Assembly: GCA_934177995.1 (NCBI GenBank)
Contig: CAKPPW010000016.1
Coordinates: 1-34,468 of the forward strand
Source of the DNA: an uncultured Bacilli bacterium
GTDB lineage: Bacteria; Bacillota_I; Bacilli_A; RF39; UBA660
Direction: 5' to 3'
Length of the DNA stretch: 34,468 nt
Both the position numbers and the translations under genes were made by a program. Below the pieces are notes generated by a model. The model searched no databases. It saw nothing but the letters and a program-made list of their open reading frames with translations, and had not been told where the DNA came from. Positions 22,176 through 30,741 of this stretch are shown piece after piece (positions within the stretch are counted from its first letter, which is position 1; each line of letters starts with the position of its first letter).

Positions 22176-23075
22176 ATGAAAAAATTTATTGTACTAATTA
22201 TACTTTTAGGCCTTTTTATAGGTAGTTATATTTATCAAGATGAGATATACAAGTTTTATAAAGAAAATTTTACAAAGGAAGATGTTGTTTTAACAAAATC
22301 TAATGACTATACAAGAGACTACAGTTTCTCTTATGTATCATTAACTAATAACTTTTCCCCAGACTCTATGGAGGAAGTTAAAAATTTATACTATACTGTC
22401 TTAAATTCTGGAGTAGAAAGTTTTACTTTTTATTGTAAAAAAGATACTAGTTGTTTAGATAATGTTAAGGCTTTAGCAGATGATCAAAAGACTTTATCTA
22501 CTATCAACAACTTTGTTCATCCTTTTAACAGTTTCAAAAGAATAACTACTAATTATGATGAAGCTAGAAAAGTTACTATTAATATTGAACATAATTATAA
22601 TGATAATGTTAAGACTCTTGTATTAAATAAAGTTAGAGAAATTGAAACTGAGATATGGAATGATTCAATGAGTCTAGAAGCTAAGATAAAAGCAAGTCAT
22701 GACTATATAATTAATCATAGCAAATATGATAAAGATAGAAGTGATAATGGTATTATTAATTATCAATCAGATATAGCATATGGTCCTCTACTACAAGGTT
22801 ATAGTCTTTGTGGAGGATACACTGATGCCATGGAATTATTCTTAGAAGACTTAAAGGTCAAGAGTTATAAAATATCTAATGATAAACATGTTTGGAATGG
22901 TGTTAATCTAGAAAGTAATTGGTATCATCTAGATCTTACTTGGGATGATCCTATAACTTCTACCAATCAAGATATTTTAGAATATACTTATTTCTTAGTA
23001 GATAACTCTAAACTATTAGCCACCGGTAATGATCAACATCAATTTGATACAAACATTTATCAAGAATTTAAGTAG
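22176..23075 (+). CDS. Membrane-anchored transglutaminase-like protein
   Basis: The 299 residues start with an uncleaved signal anchor (KKFIVLIILLGLFIGSYIY), so the rest lies outside the membrane. A transglutaminase-like core occupies about 160-260 with a visible catalytic triad: Cys212 in SLCGGYTDAMELFL, His238 in KHVWNGV, Asp253 in WYHLDLTWDDP. Such domains crosslink or cleave proteins or peptidoglycan peptides; the substrate is unknown. The first 150 residues are not recognised. The ATG at 22176 is six bases after AAGGAG; an ATG at 22170 directly abuts that site and is less likely. It is a single-gene unit with its own promoter and terminator. Confidence 0.88.
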   Translation: MKKFIVLIILLGLFIGSYIYQDEIYKFYKENFTKEDVVLTKSNDYTRDYSFSYVSLTNNFSPDSMEEVKNLYYTVLNSGVESFTFYCKKDTSCLDNVKALADDQKTLSTINNFVHPFNSFKRITTNYDEARKVTINIEHNYNDNVKTLVLNKVREIETEIWNDSMSLEAKIKASHDYIINHSKYDKDRSDNGIINYQSDIAYGPLLQGYSLCGGYTDAMELFLEDLKVKSYKISNDKHVWNGVNLESNWYHLDLTWDDPITSTNQDILEYTYFLVDNSKLLATGNDQHQFDTNIYQEFK

Positions 23076-23083
23076 TTAATAAT

Positions 23084-23116
23084 AAAATAAACGTAGCAGA
23101 TAGTTACGTTTATTTT
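23084..23116 (+). terminator. Terminator of the transglutaminase-like gene (shared by the convergent lipoprotein gene)
   Basis: AAAATAAACGTA (23084-23095) and TACGTTTATTTT (23105-23116) form a perfect 12-bp stem followed by GTTTTT. On the minus strand it also covers the end of the convergent gene. Confidence 0.88.
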
Positions 23117-23652
23117 GTTTTTACTTTAATCTTATTAATAGCTCGTAAACCAGTTTCTATTTGTGGTTCTAGTTCCTTTATTTCTTCTAATGAATAAAAA
23201 TCTTTTACTTCATATCCTTCTATATAGTTCCCAGCATCAGGAAGCCACACTTGATAATTGTTATCTATCAAATCTTTAAGAAAATCATTATCATCATTAT
23301 AACCAATTGCTATACCATCGGAATACTCTAACATCTCTTCTGTTACCAAATCATATAGTTCTGATGCAGTTCCTAAAAATTTCTCTTCCCTATTGTATAT
23401 ATACTCTTTAACATCATAAGTTTCTTTATTATAAAATAACATTATATTTTGACTATTATATAGCTGTAAAGCTTCGCCATCTTTAATTACATATTTACAG
23501 TATTTATCAAAATTATAATATTCTGATGGAACTTCTTCCCTAGTTATTTCATTATCATCATTATCACCACAACCACTAGTTCCCAATATAACGCCAACCA
23601 TTCCTAAAGCTAATAGACTTCTTTTTAATTTACTTAACTCTTTCTTATTCAT
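23110..23652 (-). CDS. Putative lipoprotein of unknown function
   Basis: I recognise no family. The 180 residues start with a signal peptide: a basic N-terminus (NKKELSKLKR), a hydrophobic core (SLLALGMVGVILG) and TSGC at Cys28, a near-lipobox with Thr instead of Leu at -3. An acidic spacer (GDNDDNEITREE) follows, as is usual after lipidated Cys. The mature part is Tyr/Asp/Glu-rich, mixed alpha/beta, with no catalytic motif visible. GGAGG lies about ten bases before the ATG. It is convergent with the transglutaminase-like gene and shares its terminator. Confidence 0.78.
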   Translation of the reverse strand: MNKKELSKLKRSLLALGMVGVILGTSGCGDNDDNEITREEVPSEYYNFDKYCKYVIKDGEALQLYNSQNIMLFYNKETYDVKEYIYNREEKFLGTASELYDLVTEEMLEYSDGIAIGYNDDNDFLKDLIDNNYQVWLPDAGNYIEGYEVKDFYSLEEIKELEPQIETGLRAINKIKVKTK

Positions 23653-23678
23653 ACTTACCTTACCTCCATTTCACCAAC

Positions 23679-23708
23679 ATACTATCACAAGTTAATAAGC
23701 AAAGTAAA
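23679..23708 (-). promoter_or_regulatory. Possible promoter of the putative lipoprotein gene
   Basis: TTTACT (23708-23703), 18 bp, TAGTAT (23684-23679). Both boxes are imperfect. Confidence 0.45.
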
Positions 23709-23717
23709 TAATAGATA

Positions 23718-23745
23718 CAAAAAAAGATCACTTAACTATGATCTT
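23718..23745 (-). terminator. Intrinsic terminator after rpmF
   Basis: AAGATCA (23730-23724 on the plus strand) with TGATCTT (23739-23745) forms a 7-bp stem with an 8-base loop, followed on the minus strand by seven T. It begins at the rpmF stop. Confidence 0.85.
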
Positions 23746-23959
23746 ATTCTTCAGTTGATTCTTTTTTAGCAACTACAGTTTTACCCTTATAGCTACCACA
23801 CTTAGGACATGCACGGTGAGGTTTAATCATTTCCCCACATTCTTTACAAGCTACCATTCCTGGCATTGTTAAAGCATTGTGACTTCTACGCATTCTCTTA
23901 CGTGTTTTTGATACCTTTCTGAAAGGTACAGCAAATAATTGAATATCTAATTTTAACAT
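23744..23959 (-). CDS. rpmF: 50S ribosomal protein bL32 (zinc-type)
   Basis: bL32 is a small protein of the large subunit. The 71 residues contain AVPFRKVSKTRKRMRRSHN and the zinc ribbon CKECG...CPKCG (four Cys, zinc-binding form). Most bL32 proteins begin M-AVP; here MLKLDIQLF precedes AVP. The start is the ATG at 23959 after GGAG; GTG at 23968 lies in that site. No Met is available directly before AVP, so the extension must be translated. It follows yceD by five bases, the linkage seen in most bacteria. Confidence 0.95.
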   Translation of the reverse strand: MLKLDIQLFAVPFRKVSKTRKRMRRSHNALTMPGMVACKECGEMIKPHRACPKCGSYKGKTVVAKKESTEE

Positions 23960-23964
23960 CTTCT

Positions 23965-24432
23965 TCACTCCTTTTCTTTTCCTTCTAGCAAATCACGGAA
24001 TGGGAAATTTCCTTCTTCCTTTTCATACTCTTCTTCACTTACTAGATGCCAACCGTTCCCTTGATATTTAGAGTAATCACTTACTTCACTAAATCTAATG
24101 GGAACCTCTAGTACTATATTTTCCCATAAAACACTAAGAATATCAAGAGTATTTTCAATATTTTTTACTTTTTCTGTCACTTCTTCTTCTAAATGATTAG
24201 AAAAATGATAGGTTACATCTTCTAGTGAGATGGAATCTTTTAGTATCATATCCCCACTATATTCACCTTCTAGAAAGAAACTATCATCTAAGTATCTTTT
24301 TAAATTACCCGTAAAGTGAACATTTTTTAGGTCAATAATATCTGTATTTTTATACCAATCTTTAGCAAAGAAAAAGTCTTCATTTATCTCTAATTTATCA
24401 GTCTTACCTTGTAATAATTCTCTAATATCCAT
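23965..24432 (-). CDS. yceD: YceD/DUF177 family protein
   Basis: YceD (DUF177) proteins are encoded just before rpmF across bacteria and plants; they are linked to 23S rRNA accumulation, though the mechanism is unclear. The 155 residues show the expected mixed beta-rich core: DLKNVHFTGNLKRYLDD, EGEYSGDMILKDSISLEDV and the hydrophobic strand ILSVLWENIVLEVPIRFSE. The usual CxxC-type motif in other YceD proteins is not present. It starts three bases after the HD-domain gene. Context is the main support. Confidence 0.82.
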   Translation of the reverse strand: MDIRELLQGKTDKLEINEDFFFAKDWYKNTDIIDLKNVHFTGNLKRYLDDSFFLEGEYSGDMILKDSISLEDVTYHFSNHLEEEVTEKVKNIENTLDILSVLWENIVLEVPIRFSEVSDYSKYQGNGWHLVSEEEYEKEEGNFPFRDLLEGKEKE

Positions 24433-24435
24433 AAG

Positions 24436-24939
24436 TTATCTCCTAAACATTACTAATAGCATCACTATTAAATTAAAACTTAACTTCATATTTACTTTAA
24501 TCATAAATGATTTTTCATAAATACTTGCTACATCATCGACTAAATCTACTATCCAGCTTTCTAAATATTTAGGAACTTTTTTTCCAATTGGAAACATATG
24601 TGTTCTTATAATATCTTCTTCTAGACTTGATAAATCAAAATACTTACTAGCATTCAAATAGGCCATTTCTGGGTGTTCTACTAGTCTTACTATTTTATTT
24701 TCCTCTTCTTCATTAAAGAAGAAATCATGTAGAACTGCTCCTTTAGTCGCTTCCTGATAATTTAAATGTAATACTTTAGTAATTTTGTAAGAGTAATATG
24801 CTACTCTTACCATATGATCATATCTATTTAAGCCATGATGTGTACAAAATTTTGTCTTTTGATATTCTTCATTTTGAACAATAGGCCTAATAAGTCTATT
24901 AAATTCATCATCTTTATATGAAGTTTTTGGCATAACCAT
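24436..24939 (-). CDS. HD-domain phosphohydrolase
   Basis: An HD-superfamily metal-dependent phosphohydrolase of about 167 residues. Visible motifs are HHGLNRYDHMVRVAYYSY, the HD pair in GAVLHDFFF, HPEMAYLNASKYF, RTHMFP and DLVDDVASIYE. The substrate (nucleotide or similar) is unknown. The start is uncertain: ATG at 24939 or at 24933 are best. A TTG at 24960 lies almost at the predicted transcript start and cannot have a ribosome binding site. The C-terminus is hydrophobic (NLIVMLLVMF) and may touch the membrane. It is the first gene of HD-yceD-rpmF. Confidence 0.85.
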   Translation of the reverse strand: MVMPKTSYKDDEFNRLIRPIVQNEEYQKTKFCTHHGLNRYDHMVRVAYYSYKITKVLHLNYQEATKGAVLHDFFFNEEEENKIVRLVEHPEMAYLNASKYFDLSSLEEDIIRTHMFPIGKKVPKYLESWIVDLVDDVASIYEKSFMIKVNMKLSFNLIVMLLVMFRR

Positions 24940-24968
24940 AACCCACTTTCTTTTCTTCAAGCACTATA

Positions 24969-24997
24969 ATAATAGCATAAAGTTAAGTTTTTTTCAA
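24969..24997 (-). promoter_or_regulatory. Promoter of the HD-yceD-rpmF operon
   Basis: TTGAAA (24997-24992), 17 bp, TATTAT (24974-24969). It lies directly after ftsK ends. Confidence 0.72.
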
Positions 24998-24998
24998 G

Positions 24999-27263
24999 TT
25001 ACTCTTCATCACCAGTATCTAGTTTTACCAACACTTCTCTTGGTTTACTACCATTAGTAGGTCCAATGATACCGCGTTCTTCTAATAAATCAATTATTCT
25101 AGCTGCCCTATTATAGCCAACTTTAAATCTTCTTTGTAAAAGAGAAGCACTAGCTTTTTGCTGTTCAACGACAAAAGTTACTACATCATTATAAAGTTCG
25201 TCATCATCATCTTCTACTTGTTCCATATCTTCTTTCTGACTTGCTGATTTATCCATATTGCTATTAGCTTCTAGATTTAAGAAGGCTTCATTATACTCTG
25301 CTTTTTGTTGTTCTATTGTATAATCTATTATCTTTTTAATCTCATCATCAGCGATAAAAGCCCCTTGGATTCTTTGCGGTGATGCTTCTCCCATTGGTAA
25401 GAATAGCATATCACCTTTACCAAGTAATTTTTCTGCTCCTGTTGAATCAAGAATAGTACGAGAATCTATTCCACTACTAACAGCAAAAGAAATACGTGAT
25501 GGAATATTAGCTTTTACGACACCAGTAATAACATCAGTTGATGGTCTTTGAGTAGCAATGATTAAGTGAATACCAGCCGCTCTTGCCATCTGAGTAATAC
25601 GCATGATAGATGCTTCTACATCTTTACTAGCTACTAACATCAAGTCAGCTAACTCATCTACTATTACTACAATATAAGGCATTCTAGGTATTTTACTATC
25701 TTCATCTAAGTTTTTATTCTTATCATCAATATAACTATTATAAGTAGCAATATTTTTAGTATGACTCTCTTCAAAGACTTCATAACGACGTTCCATCTCT
25801 GCAACTATTTTGTTTAGGGCCACACTAGCTTTCTTCGGATCTGTTACAACAGGACATAATAGATGTGGTACTCCATTATAGACTGATAATTCTACTTTCT
25901 TAGGATCAACCATTACTAGTTTAACTTCATCTGGTCTAGTTCGCATTAAAATAGAAGCGATTATTCCATTAATACAAACAGATTTACCACTACCAGTAGA
26001 ACCAGCAACTAGTAAGTGTGGTGTCTTATCAATCTCACACCAAACAACATTACCCATGATGTTCTTACCAAGTGGACAAAGTAACTTACTACTACTTTTA
26101 CTAGCTGGTACTTTTTCCATAACTTCTCTAAAGGATACAGGTGTTGTTTCTCTATTAGGTATTTCAATTCCTACAGTACTCTTTCCAGGAATTGGGGCTT
26201 CAATTCTTATGTCTTTTGCAGCAAGTACAAGAGCAATTTCTTTATGAATACTTAATACTTTATTAAGTTTAGTACCTGTCTGTAATTCAAGTTCATACTG
26301 GGTAACTGTAGGTCCGATATGTACTTCCACTACTTTACCAATAACCCCAAAATCTTTTAATACTTTCTCTAAAGTTTCGATATTCTTTTCAACTACTCCT
26401 GCTTCACTCTTATTCTTATTTTTCTTAACTGGATTTAAAATAGATATTGGTGGCAAAGTATAATTACCATTATGAATAACAACTGGTCGCTCTACTACCT
26501 CTTCTTTAACCTCTGTCTCTTTAGGTTCTTCTTTGGTATTAATCTTTGTTAATTCATTTATATTAGAAATAGTAACCTTTCTATCATCCTTAACTTCATC
26601 TTCTCCCCCAGTAATAACTGGTTTCTTACTAGTATCGAAGCTAGGATTCTTTTCTTCTTTTTCCTTCTTTTCCTTTTTAGGTAGCATTTCTTTCGCTTTC
26701 ATACTAGTATTCTTAACAAAGTCAGCAATAGAAAAGCCAGTAAATAGAGAAACTCCGGCAATACATAAAGTCCAAGACACAATTTTCATTCCATTATAAG
26801 AAAATAGTGAGGTAAATAAAACACCAAAAGTACAGCCAATTATTCCGCCACCTATCACATCAATACTAGCATTACTATTCATAATAGTAGAAAAAGCTAC
26901 AGTTAATTGATCAACTGTCTCTTGAAAGACTTTTATCCCATTATAGTTATTAGCAGAAATATAGTCTTCATGCATAAGAGCTAGTATTCCTATCATAAAT
27001 AGGTAAAACCCTAACATTTTAGTCGTAAAAAAATTAGGCCATTCTCTTTTTATTATTAAATATCCTCCTAATACTATTAATAATACTAATAATATATTAT
27101 AAAATACTCCTACTAAAAATACTGCAAAAGAAGAAATCAAGTTACCTACTGGTCCATACTTACCAATTCCAATAATACCAGCCAGTAAAAGTATTACACC
27201 ATATAATTCACTACTATAAGCAAAACCTTTCTTCTTTTCTCTTTTAGTCTTCTTTTTTGCCAC
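24999..27263 (-). CDS. ftsK: DNA translocase FtsK/SpoIIIE
   Basis: A septum-located ATP-driven pump that moves chromosomal DNA during division or sporulation. Four to five N-terminal membrane segments (to about residue 185) are followed by a charged linker (about 190-280), then the motor with Walker A GSTGSGKS (about 421-428) and Walker B VVIVDELADL. The C-terminal winged-helix gamma domain (QRRFKVGYNRAARIIDLLEE) recognises orienting DNA sequences. At about 754 residues it resembles SpoIIIE of Bacillus. The start is GTG at 27263 behind AAGGTG. The longer reading frame begins inside the likely -10 box and is not used. Confidence 0.95.
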   Translation of the reverse strand: MAKKKTKREKKKGFAYSSELYGVILLLAGIIGIGKYGPVGNLISSFAVFLVGVFYNILLVLLIVLGGYLIIKREWPNFFTTKMLGFYLFMIGILALMHEDYISANNYNGIKVFQETVDQLTVAFSTIMNSNASIDVIGGGIIGCTFGVLFTSLFSYNGMKIVSWTLCIAGVSLFTGFSIADFVKNTSMKAKEMLPKKEKKEKEEKNPSFDTSKKPVITGGEDEVKDDRKVTISNINELTKINTKEEPKETEVKEEVVERPVVIHNGNYTLPPISILNPVKKNKNKSEAGVVEKNIETLEKVLKDFGVIGKVVEVHIGPTVTQYELELQTGTKLNKVLSIHKEIALVLAAKDIRIEAPIPGKSTVGIEIPNRETTPVSFREVMEKVPASKSSSKLLCPLGKNIMGNVVWCEIDKTPHLLVAGSTGSGKSVCINGIIASILMRTRPDEVKLVMVDPKKVELSVYNGVPHLLCPVVTDPKKASVALNKIVAEMERRYEVFEESHTKNIATYNSYIDDKNKNLDEDSKIPRMPYIVVIVDELADLMLVASKDVEASIMRITQMARAAGIHLIIATQRPSTDVITGVVKANIPSRISFAVSSGIDSRTILDSTGAEKLLGKGDMLFLPMGEASPQRIQGAFIADDEIKKIIDYTIEQQKAEYNEAFLNLEANSNMDKSASQKEDMEQVEDDDDELYNDVVTFVVEQQKASASLLQRRFKVGYNRAARIIDLLEERGIIGPTNGSKPREVLVKLDTGDEE

Positions 27264-27299
27264 ATTAACACCTTCTTTATAGATTATTAATACATCTAT

Positions 27300-27328
27300 A
27301 TTGTAACACACAACATCACTTATCTAAA
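27300..27328 (-). promoter_or_regulatory. Possible promoter of ftsK
   Basis: TTTAGA (27328-27323), 17 bp, TACAAT (27305-27300). The -35 box is weak. Confidence 0.45.
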
Positions 27329-27357
27329 AGAAAATTTATTTTTTTAATATTTCCCGT

Positions 27358-27385
27358 AAAAAGAAAAAGTCCCTATATAGAGACT
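27358..27385 (-). terminator. Intrinsic terminator after the cdsA-rseP unit
   Basis: AGTCTCT and AGGGACT form seven pairs (one G-U) around a 4-base loop, followed by TTTTTCTTTTT. It overlaps the stop codon of the gene at 27384-28205. Confidence 0.82.
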
Positions 27386-28205
27386 ATTTCGTTAAAGATA
27401 CTAAATAACTATTTTCTATGTTACTATCTGTTTCAAAAGTATAAGTATATATCTTAAACATACCTTTATATTTTTCATACTGAGTCTTTACTTTCTTTTC
27501 TAGGTCTTCATTACTCATATTTTCATCACCATATATTTTATAAAGATCAAATACTTCATTCTTTCTATTAACGGCATCAGTATAACTACCATAGAAACTA
27601 GTGATCAAACCTACTGTCACATAATTAGAAAATACTTTTCTAACTCTTATTTTATAGGTAGTAGTTTTATCTATCTTTTTAACTCCGTCTACATAATAAC
27701 TAAATATCTTTGAGATATAATCTCCATCATGACCATGTTCACTATAATCTATTTTATATAAATCAGAATCTTTATCATAGATAATTAAAGGTAAATTATC
27801 AACTGGACATAGATAGTTAGCGACTGGAGTATAGGTAATATCTTTTCCAAAGTATTCTTTTAAATAAGCTTCTATTTCTTTACTACTTACTCCTTTAGTA
27901 AACTTCTCATAGTTATTTTTCATATAAAACAAAAACTTTTCATCATCAGTTAACTCACTTGGTTTTTTACTACCTTCAAAAGTAATAAAATAGTTATCAT
28001 ATATCTTTATTTTATCAAGAAGGGTATTAACTTCTTCCTCATTAAGTTTAGTAGTTACTACCCTTTCTTCTTTTTTCTCTTCTTTAGGACTATCTTTACT
28101 TGTTATACTACTAAGTCCTTTCATACTAAGCATCAAAGCTAGTACTATCACTAATAATAAGATAACGATTGTTAGACTCATTATTATTTTATCTTTTCTA
28201 CTCAT
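27384..28205 (-). CDS. Single-pass membrane protein of unknown function
   Basis: I do not recognise this family. The 273 residues begin with a signal anchor (IIMSLTIVILLLVIVLALML), then a charged linker (SKDSPKEEKKEER), then a mixed alpha/beta extracytoplasmic domain with a single Cys in NYLCPVDNLPLIIYD. The C-terminal segment has VRKVFSNYVTVGLITSFYGS and YKGMFKIYTYTFETDS. GAGG precedes the ATG, and it starts eight bases after rseP, so it is co-transcribed with cdsA and rseP. A role in envelope homeostasis is only suggested by that company. Confidence 0.8.
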   Translation of the reverse strand: MSRKDKIIMSLTIVILLLVIVLALMLSMKGLSSITSKDSPKEEKKEERVVTTKLNEEEVNTLLDKIKIYDNYFITFEGSKKPSELTDDEKFLFYMKNNYEKFTKGVSSKEIEAYLKEYFGKDITYTPVANYLCPVDNLPLIIYDKDSDLYKIDYSEHGHDGDYISKIFSYYVDGVKKIDKTTTYKIRVRKVFSNYVTVGLITSFYGSYTDAVNRKNEVFDLYKIYGDENMSNEDLEKKVKTQYEKYKGMFKIYTYTFETDSNIENSYLVSLTK

Positions 28206-28213
28206 AACTACCT

Positions 28214-29248
28214 CTAAAATAATCTTAAGATATCATTAAATGTTACATAGACCATTAAAATCATAAGTAAGAATAAACCGATTGTATGAATCATCGCTTC
28301 TGTCTCTGGTTTTACTGGACTTCCTTTTATTTTCTCAATTATGATAAATAAGATATGTCCACCATCGAAAGCTGGTAATGGTAATAGGTTGATGAAGCCT
28401 ACATTTATTGATAAGAAGGCAAATAGATATAGTAAACTAGCTAGACCACCTGCTCTTTGACTACCTACTACTTCATAAATACCAACAGGACCTGATAATT
28501 GTTTTACTTTAATACCACCAGTAAATAAACTAACAACAGTTACCCACATTTGTCTAAATAAAGCTCCTGTTTTTGTTACCATATAGTTTAGTGCATGTCC
28601 TAACCCATATTCTTTTTTCTCTTTAAAACCAATACCATAAACATAAGTTACTTGGTCATCTTTTATCTTCTTTTCTGGACTAACTTTATAGGTCTTTGTA
28701 CTACCATCTTCTTTAGTAACAACAAACTCGGTCGCTTGTTTATGTTTATCGATAGTAAGATACAAAGAAATATCATCTCTTGTATTAATCTTATGACCAT
28801 TTATTTTTTTGATAATGTCACCTTTTTCAAGGCCTGCCACTTCAGCCTTTGATCCTTTATTAACATTAGTGATTAAAGGCACTGAAGAAGGGCTACCCCA
28901 AATAAGACCAATAAAGAATAACATTAATATCGCTGATATAAAGTTAAAACCTGCTCCAAAGAACATTACTAGAAATCTTTGCCAAGCTTCTTTACCTTGT
29001 AGAGTTCTATCTTTTGGAATATCCTCTTCTTCCCCTTCTTCACCAGCTAACTGACAAAATCCCCCAATTGGAATAAGTCTTAAAGAATAAGTTGTCTCTT
29101 TCCCTTTATGTGATATAAGTTTAGGTCCCATTCCAAGAGCAAACTCATGAACATAAATACCTGTTAGTTTAGCAAAGAGAAAATGTCCACTCTCATGTAT
29201 AAAGATAATCGCTCCTAGAATAAGAATAAATATTAATAATGTTACCAT
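28214..29248 (-). CDS. rseP: RIP metalloprotease RseP/RasP (site-2 protease)
   Basis: This intramembrane zinc protease cleaves membrane-bound anti-sigma factors and signal-peptide remnants. The 344 residues have the HESGH zinc motif in the first membrane segment (18-22), a PDZ domain in the centre (about 125-205, AEVAGLEKGDIIKKINGHKI) and the second catalytic motif LLPLPAFDGGHIL near the C-terminus, followed by the last membrane segment. It is somewhat shorter than B. subtilis RasP (about 420). AGGAGGG precedes the ATG. It follows cdsA by nine bases; the Bacillus gene dxr, normally between them, is missing. Confidence 0.95.
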   Translation of the reverse strand: MVTLLIFILILGAIIFIHESGHFLFAKLTGIYVHEFALGMGPKLISHKGKETTYSLRLIPIGGFCQLAGEEGEEEDIPKDRTLQGKEAWQRFLVMFFGAGFNFISAILMLFFIGLIWGSPSSVPLITNVNKGSKAEVAGLEKGDIIKKINGHKINTRDDISLYLTIDKHKQATEFVVTKEDGSTKTYKVSPEKKIKDDQVTYVYGIGFKEKKEYGLGHALNYMVTKTGALFRQMWVTVVSLFTGGIKVKQLSGPVGIYEVVGSQRAGGLASLLYLFAFLSINVGFINLLPLPAFDGGHILFIIIEKIKGSPVKPETEAMIHTIGLFLLMILMVYVTFNDILRLF

Positions 29249-29257
29249 CTAACCCTC

Positions 29258-30070
29258 CTATAAAATTCCTACAAATAAAATAAATGCTAATGCTACAAAG
29301 ATTAAACTATCAAATCTATCAAGTATTCCACCATGTCCTGGTATTAATGATGAATAATCTTTTACTTTATAAGTTCTTTTTATACTAGAAAACACTAAAT
29401 CACCTAGCTGACCTATTAGTGATAAAAAGAATGTTATAAAGATAATTAATACTAAAGACATATTAGAATTAACTACCGTGAAATAGAAAGTTGAGGCAAC
29501 AAAAGTTCCCATTGAAAGACCTCCTATTAAACCTTCTATTGTCTTATTAGGACTAATAGTGGGACAAAGTTTATGTTCACCAATATAAAATCCTGTAAGA
29601 TAAGCAAAAACATCAGTCATTGTAGTTATTAATAATATATATATTAGGTAGTTTAAATCATAATTTCTTATTAGAATAATAAGTCCAAATGACAAACCAA
29701 TAAATATAGATGAACCTATCATATATAAAGCATCATTAATATTATACATATCTTCCTTACTATTAACAAATAATAATGGTAGTAAAAAGATAAATATTAA
29801 TACTGCAAAAGCTCTATAATCAACCATGTAAGTAAAGACATTTTGATTATAACTTAATAGTGTTAAGAATAAAACTATGAAGTAAGCAAAGAAAACTACT
29901 ATCTTTGGAAATTCTTTAGTTTTTTCTCTTACTTTAATAAGCTCATAAATACCAGCTATAGCAAGTAATGTCATAAATACTGAGAAAGTCATTCCTCCTA
30001 GTAATAATATTGGTACAAATATTAAAACCATAACAATAGCACTTACTATTCTTTTTTCCATTTTTTTCAT
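29258..30070 (-). CDS. cdsA: Phosphatidate cytidylyltransferase
   Basis: CdsA makes CDP-diacylglycerol from phosphatidic acid and CTP, the precursor of phosphatidylglycerol and cardiolipin. The 270 residues form about eight membrane helices. The family signature is in the C-terminal part: DLVFSSIKRTYKVKDYSSLI, then PGHGGILDRFDSLIF. GGAGGA precedes the ATG at 30070, and the promoter is 20 bp further upstream. It is first in the unit cdsA-rseP-membrane protein. uppS, usually before cdsA, is absent. Confidence 0.95.
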   Translation of the reverse strand: MKKMEKRIVSAIVMVLIFVPILLLGGMTFSVFMTLLAIAGIYELIKVREKTKEFPKIVVFFAYFIVLFLTLLSYNQNVFTYMVDYRAFAVLIFIFLLPLLFVNSKEDMYNINDALYMIGSSIFIGLSFGLIILIRNYDLNYLIYILLITTMTDVFAYLTGFYIGEHKLCPTISPNKTIEGLIGGLSMGTFVASTFYFTVVNSNMSLVLIIFITFFLSLIGQLGDLVFSSIKRTYKVKDYSSLIPGHGGILDRFDSLIFVALAFILFVGIL

Positions 30071-30089
30071 TTCTTATCCTCCCACTATA

Positions 30090-30118
30090 AGTATAATATA
30101 AAAATTGGCTTTTAACAA
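30090..30118 (-). promoter_or_regulatory. Promoter of cdsA
   Basis: TTGTTA (30118-30113), 17 bp, TATACT (30095-30090), directly after the khpA terminator. Confidence 0.72.
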
Positions 30119-30141
30119 TAAAAAAAGGATATCTCTATCCC
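30119..30141 (-). terminator. Intrinsic terminator after khpA
   Basis: GGATA-GAGA-TATCC forms a short stem with a stable GAGA tetraloop, followed by a T-run. It is one base after the khpA stop codon. Confidence 0.75.
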
Positions 30142-30383
30142 TAAAACTTATCAGCATTAATCTTTACATACTTATTACCATTTAGATAACTACTAGCTTG
30201 ACAAAGAGTACGAATAGCATTAATTGTTTTACCATTTTTACCAATTAATCTACCCATATCTTCTTCTTTGACTAATATTTCAATAGTAATAGCATCATCA
30301 GATGAAAACTCTTTAACACTAACATCTTCTTTATTAACTACAACTCCTTCAACAAGAGTTGTTACAAGTTTTACTAAATCCAT
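30141..30383 (-). CDS. khpA: KH-domain RNA-binding protein KhpA
   Basis: This 80-residue protein is a single KH domain with the GxxG loop in GRLIGKNGKTINAIRTL. KhpA (YlqC) pairs with KhpB/Jag in Gram-positive bacteria and affects RNA stability and cell elongation. Its ATG overlaps the rpsP stop (TAATG). In Bacillus rpsP-khpA are followed by ylqD-rimM-trmD-rplS; here the unit ends with a terminator after khpA. Confidence 0.93.
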   Translation of the reverse strand: MDLVKLVTTLVEGVVVNKEDVSVKEFSSDDAITIEILVKEEDMGRLIGKNGKTINAIRTLCQASSYLNGNKYVKINADKF

Positions 30384-30664
30384 TATTTTGATTCCTTTTT
30401 AGTTTTATTTTCAGCGAATTTCTTCATAACACCTTCGTTTTTTAATAAACTACGAACAGTATCAGATGGAATTGCTCCACGGTCTAACCATTTAAGTGCT
30501 ACTTCTTCATTAATCTTTGTAGTATTTTCTTTTTCTAGTGGATTATAAGTTCCTACTAATTCAAGATATTCTCCATCACGTCTAGCTCTAGAGTCAGTTA
30601 CTACGATACGATAAGTTGGTCTTTTCTTAGCACCCATTCTCATTAAACGAATCTTTACAGCCAT
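30383..30664 (-). CDS. rpsP: 30S ribosomal protein bS16
   Basis: bS16 is a small-subunit assembly protein. The 93 residues start MAVKIRLMRMGAKKRPTYRI and contain the family blocks VVTDSRARRDGEYLELVGTY and ALKWLDRGAIPSDTVRSLL. The start is the ATG at 30664, after AAGGAG; the eight-residue upstream extension of the frame is not conserved and covers the ribosome binding site. It is the first gene of rpsP-khpA. Confidence 0.96.
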   Translation of the reverse strand: MAVKIRLMRMGAKKRPTYRIVVTDSRARRDGEYLELVGTYNPLEKENTTKINEEVALKWLDRGAIPSDTVRSLLKNEGVMKKFAENKTKKESK

Positions 30665-30693
30665 AATTACACTCCTTTCTGTTTGCAATTAAT

Positions 30694-30722
30694 ATTATAG
30701 ATAACTTTTATATATTTGTCAA
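30694..30722 (-). promoter_or_regulatory. Promoter of rpsP-khpA
   Basis: Perfect TTGACA (30722-30717), 17 bp, perfect TATAAT (30699-30694). It is a full-consensus promoter fitting a ribosomal protein gene. Confidence 0.9.
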
Positions 30723-30741
30723 CCTATTTTTGTTAACAGTT

